From Methylotenera mobilis 13 (lineage in GTDB: Bacteria; Pseudomonadota; Gammaproteobacteria; Burkholderiales; Methylophilaceae): a stretch of 64,000 nucleotides of DNA. The position numbers and the translations under genes were made by a program. Numbering within the stretch: position 1 is the stretch's first letter; each line of letters begins with the position of its first letter. The stretch lies in NCBI RefSeq assembly GCF_000384255.1, contig NZ_KB913035.1, positions 2,495,093 through 2,559,092 of the forward strand, written 5' to 3'. Below the pieces are notes generated by a model that was not told the origin of the DNA, did not search any database, and worked only from the letters and a program-made list of their open reading frames with translations. Shown piece by piece: positions 19,620-26,981 of this stretch.

Positions 19620-20408
19620 TTGCAAAGCATAAAACTCAACACCAATCCAACCAACAGGATCACTCGTTACTTTAGGGTAACGCGCGTTCTGTTACACACA
19701 TTGATTGGTCTACTGATTGCCTCAATTTTGTTTCCATTCGCTGGCAATACAATAAAAGCGAAACTGATTCAATGGTGGTGTAGCAGACTACTTGCGGCAT
19801 TCAATATCAAAGTAAACGTTATCGGAAGCCCACCACCGAATAGTGTACTACCCTCTTCCAACTCAATGCTGGTAGCTAACCATATTTCATGGTCTGATAT
19901 TCATGCACTCAACAGCGTGACTCCATTACGCTTTATTGCGAAATCTGAGATTAAAGGCTGGCCTATTTTTGGTTACCTAGTCACTAAAGCGAACACACTT
20001 TTTATTGACCGTAGCAAACGACAAGATGCTAAACGCACTATCGAGACGGCTTACGCCAGCCTACAAAGTGGTGATAATTTATGTTTTTTTCCTGAAGGCA
20101 CTACAACTGATGGCTCAGAAGTTAAGCCTTTTAAGAGCAGCCTAATACAGGCCGCGATTCTGGCAAAATCTCATATTTGGCCAGTGGCAATTCACTACCC
20201 TAATCCAGATGGAAGCATCAATACCAAAATAGCTTACGCTGGGGAAACTACTTTGGTCGAATCGATGCGTAATATGCTGTTGCAACAAAACCCAGTGATC
20301 GTACTGAATTTTCTAGCTCCAATTTCACCACCAGATTATGAGGCAATGGACAGGCGGTCACTCACACAGCATATTGAAAGCTTGATTCGCAAGCAACTTA
20401 TGCTATGA
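19620..20408 (+). CDS. olsA: 1-acyl-sn-glycerol-3-phosphate acyltransferase family protein (OlsA-like)
   Basis: 262 residues. One N-terminal membrane segment (about 25-45) precedes a PlsC domain with the catalytic H(x4)D block NHISWSD, FIDRSKR and FFPEGTTTDG. It lies 130 bp after olsB, so it most likely O-acylates lyso-ornithine lipid (OlsA), although generic PlsC activity is possible. The start is TTG at 19620 and no earlier ATG fits. Its last 6 bp overlap the end of convergent apaH. Confidence 0.83.
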   Translation: MQSIKLNTNPTNRITRYFRVTRVLLHTLIGLLIASILFPFAGNTIKAKLIQWWCSRLLAAFNIKVNVIGSPPPNSVLPSSNSMLVANHISWSDIHALNSVTPLRFIAKSEIKGWPIFGYLVTKANTLFIDRSKRQDAKRTIETAYASLQSGDNLCFFPEGTTTDGSEVKPFKSSLIQAAILAKSHIWPVAIHYPNPDGSINTKIAYAGETTLVESMRNMLLQQNPVIVLNFLAPISPPDYEAMDRRSLTQHIESLIRKQLML

Positions 20409-21236
20409 CTTTTTAATTTGAATTGGTCGATCTAAAGGGTGAGCGTCGACCTGCACAATCGCTTTTGTATCTAAATTCATCGCTGTTAATTGGCCACCCC
20501 ATAGACACCCAGTATCTAAGGCAAATACATTTTTTCGCTGTTGCAAACCTAGCGCAGACCAATGACCAAAAATCACCTGCATATCACGACTTGCTCTATT
20601 ACGCACATCAAACCAAGGTAGATATCCATGAGGAATATCCTGCAACTCCCCCTTAAACTTAAACTCCATTTCACCTTCTACCGTACATATGCGTAATCTA
20701 GTGGCCGCATTGGTAATCACGCGTAGACGATCAACACCCGACAAATCTGAATCCCAATGATTAGGTAAGTTGCCATACATGTGTGTTAGAAAATGCAAAT
20801 AGTCTTTGCCACGCAATGCTGACTCCACCTCTGCGGCATAGCTGAGCGACTGCTCAACAGTCCATTGTGGTAACAAACCTGCATGCACCATTAAATAATC
20901 AGCCTCTTGGTAGATTAAAGGCTGGTTGCGTAACCAAGCCAACAAAACATGGCAGTCTTCGGCGGCGAGTAAGGTATCAAGCGTGTCACCTCTATGTGCA
21001 GAAACGATTCCTTCAGCCACTACTAATGCATGTAAATCATGATTACCTAAAACAATACGTAAACTATCTTGATGTGCGTAGCACCAGCGCAACACTTCCA
21101 ATGTACCACTGCCACGATTAATTAAATCTCCCACTAACCAAAGCTTATCTTTATCTTGGTTAAACTCAATACGTGCCAATAGTGCCTGAAAAGCATGATA
21201 GCAACCCTGAATATCTCCTATTGCATAAGTAGCCAA
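20403..21236 (-). CDS. apaH: Bis(5'-nucleosyl)-tetraphosphatase, symmetrical
   Basis: 277 residues of the calcineurin-like phosphoesterase family: MATYAIGDIQGCY, WLVGDLINRG, VLGNHDLH, MVHAGLLPQW and VIFGHWSALG, with FALDTGCLWGG. ApaH cleaves Ap4A to two ADP and also decaps Np4-RNA. The start is TTG at 21236 with AAGGCGG upstream. It stands alone, with a terminator between it and the cytochrome gene. Confidence 0.95.
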   Translation of the reverse strand: MATYAIGDIQGCYHAFQALLARIEFNQDKDKLWLVGDLINRGSGTLEVLRWCYAHQDSLRIVLGNHDLHALVVAEGIVSAHRGDTLDTLLAAEDCHVLLAWLRNQPLIYQEADYLMVHAGLLPQWTVEQSLSYAAEVESALRGKDYLHFLTHMYGNLPNHWDSDLSGVDRLRVITNAATRLRICTVEGEMEFKFKGELQDIPHGYLPWFDVRNRASRDMQVIFGHWSALGLQQRKNVFALDTGCLWGGQLTAMNLDTKAIVQVDAHPLDRPIQIKKS

Positions 21237-21274
21237 AACTCAACACCGCCTTAATGATTAAAATAGCTCGTTAA

Positions 21275-21306
21275 TAAAAAAGCCACTTATACAATAAGTG
21301 GCTTTT
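21275..21306. terminator. Rho-independent terminator after the cytochrome c gene
   Basis: AGCCACTTAT (21281-21290), loop ACA, ATAAGTGGCT (21294-21303) form a perfect 10-bp stem flanked by an A-run on the left and a T-run on the right. On the minus strand it terminates the di-heme cytochrome gene. Confidence 0.85.
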
Positions 21307-21334
21307 AATGCACTACTTTAAACTAAATATCTAA

Positions 21335-22204
21335 TTAAAACCCAGCACCCGCTGCATTTGCCATATGTTTTACGGCCGCAGCAACTTCTGCATCTGATAA
21401 TGCAGGGTTTCCTCCTTTTGCAGGCATTGTACGTATACCTTTAACAGCATGACTAACCAAAGTATCGTAACCTTGAGCAATGCGTGGCGCCCATTGTGCT
21501 TTATCGCCAAATTTTGGTGCATTCATTAATCCAGCAGCGTGACACATTAAGCAAACTGATTTATAAACTTCTTCGCCACTTTTGCCAGCTACTGCTGGTG
21601 CAGATGCGGCAGCTGCTGCAACAAGGTCAGTTGCCTTCCCTGGTTCAGCAGTTTTAGCTGGCTCAGCCACTACAGGCGCAACTTCGGCTGCTTTGGCTGG
21701 AGCTGCTTTTGGTGCAGGTGCTGTAAATTTAGCGCCAGAAGCATTTGCCATTTCAGCAACTGCACTAGCCACTTCTTCATCTGTTAACGCAGGATTGCCA
21801 CCGCGCGCAGGCATTGTACGAATACCTTCTATCGCATGCTTAACCAAAGTTTCATAACCTTGTGCAATGCGCGGCGCCCACTGAGCGCTGTCACCAATTT
21901 TTGGCGCATTCATTAAACCAGCAGCGTGACACATTGAACATACAGCCTTAACTACCTCTGCACCAGACTTACCAACTGGCTCACCAGAAACCTCTTCAGC
22001 AACTTCAACAACCGCAACAGGCTTAATGTTCTCTTCAAGCTTTGCAACGACAGCAACAGGCTCATCAACCTCAACTGGATCTGTCACGCCAAAAATCTTG
22101 GCGACAATCACCACAAATGCAACAATACCAACGATACCAGCAAAAACTGCGAGCAAAATTTGCCCTAGAGAGTAGCCGTTAGCTTGATTATCTACATTGC
22201 TCAT
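21335..22204 (-). CDS. Di-heme cytochrome c5 family protein, membrane anchored
   Basis: 289 residues. An N-terminal membrane segment (about 12-33) is followed by two closely similar cytochrome c5 domains, each with a haem motif (CSMCH and CLMCH) and a distal Met in RTMPARGG or RTMPAKGG. The domains are joined by an Ala/Pro/Lys-rich linker. The near-identical halves point to internal duplication. It likely carries electrons in the periplasm between the bc1 complex and oxidases or dehydrogenases. ATG at 22204 is chosen, and a terminator follows the gene. Confidence 0.9.
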   Translation of the reverse strand: MSNVDNQANGYSLGQILLAVFAGIVGIVAFVVIVAKIFGVTDPVEVDEPVAVVAKLEENIKPVAVVEVAEEVSGEPVGKSGAEVVKAVCSMCHAAGLMNAPKIGDSAQWAPRIAQGYETLVKHAIEGIRTMPARGGNPALTDEEVASAVAEMANASGAKFTAPAPKAAPAKAAEVAPVVAEPAKTAEPGKATDLVAAAAASAPAVAGKSGEEVYKSVCLMCHAAGLMNAPKFGDKAQWAPRIAQGYDTLVSHAVKGIRTMPAKGGNPALSDAEVAAAVKHMANAAGAGF

Positions 22205-22343
22205 TACGTTTATTCCCGAAAATTATCGATAAAAATCTTATTATACCTACACTTTAGCTTAAGGTAAAAAACACATCTGCAAAAAATATCAAGACTTCAT
22301 GCAATCTCAGTAGCATAAGCCCGCAAACAACACGTCAGTTTGC

Positions 22344-22349
22344 TATAAT
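22344..22349 (+). promoter_or_regulatory. -10 element of tRNA-Arg promoter
   Basis: A perfect TATAAT lies 14 bases before the tRNA 5' end. No good -35 is visible. Confidence 0.5.
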
Positions 22350-22363
22350 GCCACGTCACTTAA

Positions 22364-22440
22364 GCGCCCGTAGCTCATTTGGATAGAGTATCGGTTTCCG
22401 AAGCCGAGGGTAGTGGGTTCGAATCCCGCCGGGCGCACCA
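22364..22440 (+). tRNA. tRNA-Arg (anticodon CCG)
   Basis: 77 nt with encoded CCA. Acceptor stem GCGCCCG pairs with CGGGCGC. The anticodon loop TTCCGAA gives anticodon CCG (reads CGG) on the stem TCGGT/GCCGA, and the T-loop is GGGTTCGAATCCC. The discriminator base is A at 22437. This 3' end is the left attachment site of the mobile element to its right, and the base A probably came from the element (see findings). Confidence 0.97.
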
Positions 22441-24027
22441 AACAGATATAGAAGTGGGCACTTGTTTCAGGTGACCCACTTTTTTATCGTCTATTGTTAC
22501 CGCATGCGCTAACGCACCATAGCTGCCTCTTATTGTGGCGGTGTTATCTTTCACTACAATTTCATCCACTAATAGATTCAAGTAGCTTTTTGCGATGGCA
22601 GAGTCTTTGGCAAGCAGTTTAGCTTTTAAGGTCTTAGCAAACGCGTCTACTTGGCTGGCTTTGAGCTGGTCTACAGGGAGGGAATGTTCACGTCGAACCC
22701 CTGCTTGCTCTATCAATAGTGCTTCTCGCGCAGACTTGAGCTGCTGTGCACGTCGTTGTACTGTCTCATCAAGATCAACGATGCCTGTTTCGATGGCATC
22801 TAATAGCCGATGTTGGCGTTCCTCAACTACTTTTAATTGGCGATTCAGTTCATTGACGCGTTGTTGCTGTGTGTCTTTGCTGCTTTTAATACGCTTACGG
22901 AGTGCAGTCATCATGCTATGCACGCGTTCAGGCGTAAAAACCTTTTCAGCGAGTTTATTGAGCACTTGTTGATCAGTGGCTTCCATTGGGTGGTTACTGC
23001 TAGAACAAGCGTGATTGCCTTTGTTTTGTCGTGTGGTGCATTTGTAGTATTTATAGCGCCCACTTTTGCCAGTGACTAATGTCATGCTGCCACCACATAC
23101 GCCACACTTGAGTAGTCCAGTTAATAATGTGGGTGATGTAGTAATGCGCGGTGGCGTTTTCGCGGGCGCACGCAGCAGGCGCCGCGTGCGTGCCTGCTCA
23201 AACTTCTCCGCGTCGATAATCACGGGTATATTAGTTTTGACCCACTCGGTTGGTGGTCGCTTTTGTTTGGTCTTGGAGTCAATGACGTTGAAATAGTAAT
23301 CACCCATGTAAAGTGGATCAGACAGTATTTTATGGACTTTCTGAATCCTCCATGATTTACCACGCATGAGTAAGCCTTTATCCGTAAGATGCTTTGCAAT
23401 CTCTTTGCATCCCATCTGTTTGCCTTGATAGCCATTTAAATAGAGATCGTAGATGATGCGCACGATCCCTGCTTCTGCTTCGTTGATCTCTAGCTTTTTC
23501 TTTTTGCGTCCATGACTGCCGTCGGTTTCTGTGGAGGCAGCAATATAACCAAACGGTGGTTTTGAGCCATTGAAGAAGCCCTGACGTGCGTTTTCTTTCA
23601 TGGCGCGTGAGGTGTGCTTGCTGTTTTCTTTTGAGTTGTATTCATCGAAGGTGTTAATGATGCGTCGCATCATTTCACCCGCTGAGTCGTCACTGGTCTG
23701 CTGTGTGATAGAAAATACTTTGACTTTGTTTTTGCCGAGCTTGCGTTCATACACACCGAATTGGATGGCGTCTCTAAAGAAGCGTGAGAAGCTGTGAATG
23801 ATGATCGCTTCAAAGGTTTGTGGTTTTTGTAATGCGTCATTGATGAGCTGCTGGAATATAGGACGCTTGTCATCGGTGGCAGATGCGCCAGGCTCGATGT
23901 ACTCATGCACGACCAAATGCCCGTTAGCTTTACACCATTCATTGAGCTGTCGTAACTGATCAGGAATTGATAGATCGTTGTCAGCTTGTCTAACGGTAGA
24001 AACGCGAGCATAGAGTGCGACGTGCAT
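22375..24027 (-). CDS. Large serine recombinase (site-specific integrase)
   Basis: 550 residues. The N-terminal resolvase domain has catalytic Ser in LYARVSTVRQ (S10) and the SFSRFFRD region. A recombinase domain (PPFGYIA ... KILSDPLYMGDYYF) follows, then a zinc ribbon with CGVCGG and a second Cys pair near residues 310-345, and a coiled coil (about 370-440). It is the likely integrase of the element. The last ~20 codons (CARRDSNPLPSASE and on) run antisense through the tRNA-Arg gene, so the current C-terminal tail was set by the integration site. ATG 24027 has GGAG upstream. Confidence 0.93.
   Translation of the reverse strand: MHVALYARVSTVRQADNDLSIPDQLRQLNEWCKANGHLVVHEYIEPGASATDDKRPIFQQLINDALQKPQTFEAIIIHSFSRFFRDAIQFGVYERKLGKNKVKVFSITQQTSDDSAGEMMRRIINTFDEYNSKENSKHTSRAMKENARQGFFNGSKPPFGYIAASTETDGSHGRKKKKLEINEAEAGIVRIIYDLYLNGYQGKQMGCKEIAKHLTDKGLLMRGKSWRIQKVHKILSDPLYMGDYYFNVIDSKTKQKRPPTEWVKTNIPVIIDAEKFEQARTRRLLRAPAKTPPRITTSPTLLTGLLKCGVCGGSMTLVTGKSGRYKYYKCTTRQNKGNHACSSSNHPMEATDQQVLNKLAEKVFTPERVHSMMTALRKRIKSSKDTQQQRVNELNRQLKVVEERQHRLLDAIETGIVDLDETVQRRAQQLKSAREALLIEQAGVRREHSLPVDQLKASQVDAFAKTLKAKLLAKDSAIAKSYLNLLVDEIVVKDNTATIRGSYGALAHAVTIDDKKVGHLKQVPTSISVWCARRDSNPLPSASETDTLSK
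22431..22461 (+). other. attL of the integrated element
   Basis: GGGCGC at 22431-22436, the last tRNA stem bases, recurs at 29551-29556. Element sequence starts at or just after 22436 and includes the arm TGGGCAC (22455-22461), the inverse of GTGCCCA at the right end. Confidence 0.6.
22452..22485 (+). terminator. Hairpin with T-run after tRNA-Arg, inside element
   Basis: AAGTGGG at 22452-22458 pairs with CCCACTT at 22475-22481, followed by a T-run. It would now terminate the tRNA transcript. It also lies inside the 3' end of the recombinase gene on the other strand. Confidence 0.6.
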
Positions 24028-24048
24028 GAGGTGTTCTCCTATTACCTT

Positions 24049-24192
24049 TTAATCATCGTCTTGATGTTCCTGCATCATTGCAAGAATAAGATCAGGCATG
24101 ATTGATTCAATTAAAGCGAGTTCTTCTTCAAGAATACTAAGTGCGAGATGCTGAGTGTTGAAACGAATTTCTAGGTTTGAACTTTCTTCCAC
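24049..24192 (-). CDS. Small acidic ORF between Rep and recombinase genes
   Basis: A 47-codon frame from GTG 24192 to TAA 24049 encodes an acidic, helical peptide (ESSNLEIRF ... EHQDDD). It ends 21 bp before the recombinase start and lies in line with the other minus-strand genes. A G-rich tract lies somewhat far upstream of GTG. No family is recognised; whether it is translated is uncertain. Confidence 0.4.
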   Translation of the reverse strand: MEESSNLEIRFNTQHLALSILEEELALIESIMPDLILAMMQEHQDDD

Positions 24193-24221
24193 TCATGATG
24201 GCACCCCCTTTCGCGCATAGT

Positions 24222-24437
24222 CTATTCCTGCCCATTCCTGTTTTCTACTAGATGATTTCCTTCATCCAGTAATTTTGCTAATTCTGACTCCAAGCCCTCT
24301 TTACCTAGCTCGTCCAACACAAGGCTTCTATAGGCTTTGAACTGATGCTCAGTCATACCTACCTGTGCATAGGTTAATATTTTGCTCTTACGTGCATTAA
24401 GCAACGTTATTATCATCTGCAAGAGGTGTGCGCTTAC
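24222..24437 (-). CDS. Small hypothetical protein coupled to the Rep gene
   Basis: A 71-residue frame from ATG 24437. The start codon overlaps the Rep stop (ATGGTAA), a typical coupled arrangement; a longer version from 24488 is possible but would overlap the Rep gene by about 55 bp. The sequence has hydrophobic helices followed by a charged C-terminus (ELGKEGLESELAKLLDEG). Function unknown. It may be a regulator or excision helper by position only. Confidence 0.55.
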   Translation of the reverse strand, partial: VSAHLLQMIITLLNARKSKILTYAQVGMTEHQFKAYRSLVLDELGKEGLESELAKLLDEGNHLVENRNGQE

Positions 24438-25519
24438 CATTCGCCCAATCTCATTTCTTTGGCTCTGCGATTTACATCTTGCTGCCAAGTCAAAGGATCA
24501 TGTAATTCTGTGACCCTATTCTGTAAATGTTGAAAGGCTTCATCCATGTAGGATTTTTCATTGCCTGTGTATAAGGCATCAATGGCAGCCACTCTTTTAA
24601 CGTAGCCATACACACTGATGGCAATCCTAGTGAGTCGTTCTTCAAGTAGCGCCAGCTCATCCAGCTCTTTAATGACGCCTAGCCCATCCATTTGATTCAC
24701 TCGTTCTATCAAGTCCAGCCAAAGTGGATGGATAGCCCAGCGTGATCGGTTGCTATCGTTTGATTTAACTCTGAGTGTTGTATGATCTTTCACTAAGACT
24801 CTGAGCAAGTCGCCTTGACGCTCTGCCAAGCTCGCAAATGAGCTAATCCCTAATTGGCGCAGATAGTCTTTTCTGACTTGCCACTCAATCCGCCAAACAT
24901 CATGATCAATCCCCCACAGATCAAACAACCATGTTTTATGGCTTATCTCGTTGATCTCGTCGGTTTTATTGTAGAGTCGCAGCACGACTTTATCTGTGCC
25001 GAATTTAAGCGTTTGGATTTTGCCGTTTTTACGGTGTTGATTGTCTTTCGTTGCCTGTGAGATAAAACTATCTTCATCAAAGTCCAGCTCAGGCAGAAAG
25101 TAATCAAAGGCATAGTCTGCCCTTGATAGCCTCTCAGGTTGAGATGGCATCATCCCAACAGATGAAGCCCATGCTAAGAAACGCTCATGCAGTTTTAATG
25201 CGCCATGATGCCATAGTGCAATGCTGCGAAATTTCACATAAAAATTGGGTTTATTAAACTCACCAAATTGAATAATGAATGCTTCGTTTTCGATCACAAA
25301 CGGGTAACCGCTTGTCGTGCCATGTGATGCGAGCAAAAATTCTTCTGAGCCTAGCTTGATGGCTTGTTGTTTGCTATTTTTAGCGCGTGTGAGGTTTTCT
25401 TTCTGAACTGCAAGCGAAACAAAATCCAACTGGAATTGATCAGTCGGGATTAAGTAGTAGGCACACTCGATGGTGTCAAAGCCTGAGATCAGAAAGTTAA
25501 AATTAGAAGAAATGATCAT
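24434..25519 (-). CDS. Replication initiation factor domain protein (rolling-circle Rep-like)
   Basis: 361 residues resembling the replication initiation factor (Rep_trans/CTX phage RstA-like) family: GTTSGYPFVIE, LSRADYAFDYFLP, VLRLYNKTDEI with a candidate nicking Tyr, and WRIEWQVRKDYLRQLGI. Such proteins nick an origin and start rolling-circle replication of small plasmids, phages and integrative elements. The gene overlaps the upstream ORF by 17 bp and is coupled to the small downstream ORF. It implies that the excised circle can replicate. Confidence 0.75.
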   Translation of the reverse strand: MIISSNFNFLISGFDTIECAYYLIPTDQFQLDFVSLAVQKENLTRAKNSKQQAIKLGSEEFLLASHGTTSGYPFVIENEAFIIQFGEFNKPNFYVKFRSIALWHHGALKLHERFLAWASSVGMMPSQPERLSRADYAFDYFLPELDFDEDSFISQATKDNQHRKNGKIQTLKFGTDKVVLRLYNKTDEINEISHKTWLFDLWGIDHDVWRIEWQVRKDYLRQLGISSFASLAERQGDLLRVLVKDHTTLRVKSNDSNRSRWAIHPLWLDLIERVNQMDGLGVIKELDELALLEERLTRIAISVYGYVKRVAAIDALYTGNEKSYMDEAFQHLQNRVTELHDPLTWQQDVNRRAKEMRLGEW

Positions 25520-26081
25520 TTTCCATCTCTTCTTTTAATGATACTAATGATTCTTCATAATCAAATATTCCAAAATGGTCATACCATTTACCCTTTAACC
25601 AAATATACTCGGGTAAAAAGAAAAACTCTTCCTCTGCAATTTTAAATGCATCCTCAATTGTTTTTGGAGTTTGACCTGAATAGCGAAAATAAACAAAATT
25701 AATTTCTAGATCTTCAAGAAAATACCTTTCATCTTCATTTAAATCTTCTTGACGCTTGTATTGTCTTTGCGACAAGAAATCCAAGTAGATAAGGGAACCT
25801 ATTTGATGATCATGAATAAAGTGACTGTCTTTAGAAGGAGGATTCTGTGTAGCATCCTTTACATCCATAGCTATAGCGAAGCCCCTCCTATACGACTCTT
25901 CAGAAACGGCGGTTATTGCTGCTGACTTTTGAAGGTGCTCCCAATTATTAAAGTCAAGCTTTCTAGCCTCGAGATTTAAAGCCTCATGGTATGGTATGTT
26001 TTGGGATTTTTTTTGTGCACGCGCTTCATTACGAAGTTTTTTGACTGTACTTGCACGAATTACATGAATTGTTTGTGACAT
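25503..26081 (-). CDS. Hypothetical protein, first gene of the element's minus-strand operon
   Basis: 192 residues. The N-terminal third (STVKKLRNEARAQ, HEALNLEARKLDFNNWEHL) looks like a short helical module found at the start of several plasmid- and phage-associated proteins. The rest is acidic and rich in aromatic residues (EEEFFFLPEYIWLKGKW). I do not recognise a family for the whole protein. GGAA precedes ATG 26081. The gene opens the leftward operon ending with the recombinase. Confidence 0.7.
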   Translation of the reverse strand: MSQTIHVIRASTVKKLRNEARAQKKSQNIPYHEALNLEARKLDFNNWEHLQKSAAITAVSEESYRRGFAIAMDVKDATQNPPSKDSHFIHDHQIGSLIYLDFLSQRQYKRQEDLNEDERYFLEDLEINFVYFRYSGQTPKTIEDAFKIAEEEFFFLPEYIWLKGKWYDHFGIFDYEESLVSLKEEMENDHFF

Positions 26082-26114
26082 TTCAATTTCCTAGTAATAA
26101 CAGCAAATCCCTAC

Positions 26115-26199
26115 CGCTCACCTCATAGTAATGCTGTAACTAAGAAAAAGATTTTCTTGATATTAATAGTATCTCTGGGACTTCGCCTTAAGGTGAGCG
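26115..26199. repeat. Long-range inverted repeat with inner hairpin, candidate replication origin
   Basis: CGCTCACCT (26115-26123) is inverted as AGGTGAGCG (26191-26199). Within it AAGAAAA/TTTTCTT (26142-26158) forms a small hairpin directly followed by GATATTAATAG, so that CTTGATA reads across the right arm. The region lies between the divergent operons and upstream of the Rep gene. It could be a rolling-circle origin or a shared regulatory region; this is inference. Confidence 0.4.
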
Positions 26200-26333
26200 A
26201 CTGGCGTCTATCAAGCCAAGTCATAAATTACATTAATTTTAACTATTATGTCAAGAGGTAACTTTGTGATTTAATATGTTGTATTTATAGCCCCCCGTGT
26301 TACATAAACGGGAAATAACTTTGAGGATAGAAA

Positions 26334-26981
26334 ATGGTAGCGACACCCGCAGCTTTAGCATTGAGTCTTTTAAGAAAGCCTTTAGAAGACTTATACAATC
26401 TTGGAAAAGAAAAATTTGAGACTGAGCTAAACGAATGGAAAAATGACGCTAAAGCCAAACAGTTAGTAAGGAAAGTTCTTGTTTACGATAAAGTGAGGAC
26501 GATCTGGCAGAAAACAAAAGATGTTCGTATATCTCAAATGTACTATGCCCCACGAATTATTTTTTCAGATGAAGTTACTAGAAGTGTAGACAGCCTAGCA
26601 AAAATACCCACAGCACAAAACTATGTTATTGAAGGTACTGTTGGGCAGGGTAAATCTGTATTTCTTAGATATCTATGCTTGCAAGAACTTAAAGAAAATA
26701 GCACTGGAAGAATTCCTATTTTTATTGAATTAAGGACTATTGAAAAACACTTATCTTTAGAAAATGCAATAAAAGCGGGATTAGATAATTTGGGATTTGT
26801 AATAAATGATGCTTTGTATGAGTTTTATTTAAAGTCGGGAAAAATAGTTTTACTTCTTGACGGATTCGATGAACTTCCATCTAAGCACATACTTTCTGTA
26901 ATGGAGGAACTAGAATGCCTTTCTGTGAAATATTCAAGCCTTCAAGTAATTGTAACAAGTCGACCAGATAGGGATATTCAA
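26334..26981 (+). pseudogene. NACHT-domain NTPase, N-terminal part (interrupted by IS256-family element)
   Basis: 216 codons before the insertion. A short N-terminal helical region (about 1-80) precedes a NACHT/STAND ATPase core: P-loop GTVGQGKS at about 101-108, Walker B IVLLLDGFDELP at about 171-182, and sensor block VTSRPDRD near the break. The insertion falls right after the codon for the Q in RDIQ. The frame then runs 8 codons into the IS and stops at 27003-27005. AGGAT precedes ATG 26334. Bacterial NACHT proteins include anti-phage defence proteins; that role is inferred here. Confidence 0.88.

Noticed and set aside
22595-23296. Several + strand frames of 76-125 codons
   Set aside because: They are shadows of the serine recombinase, low-complexity Ser/Cys/Arg-rich.
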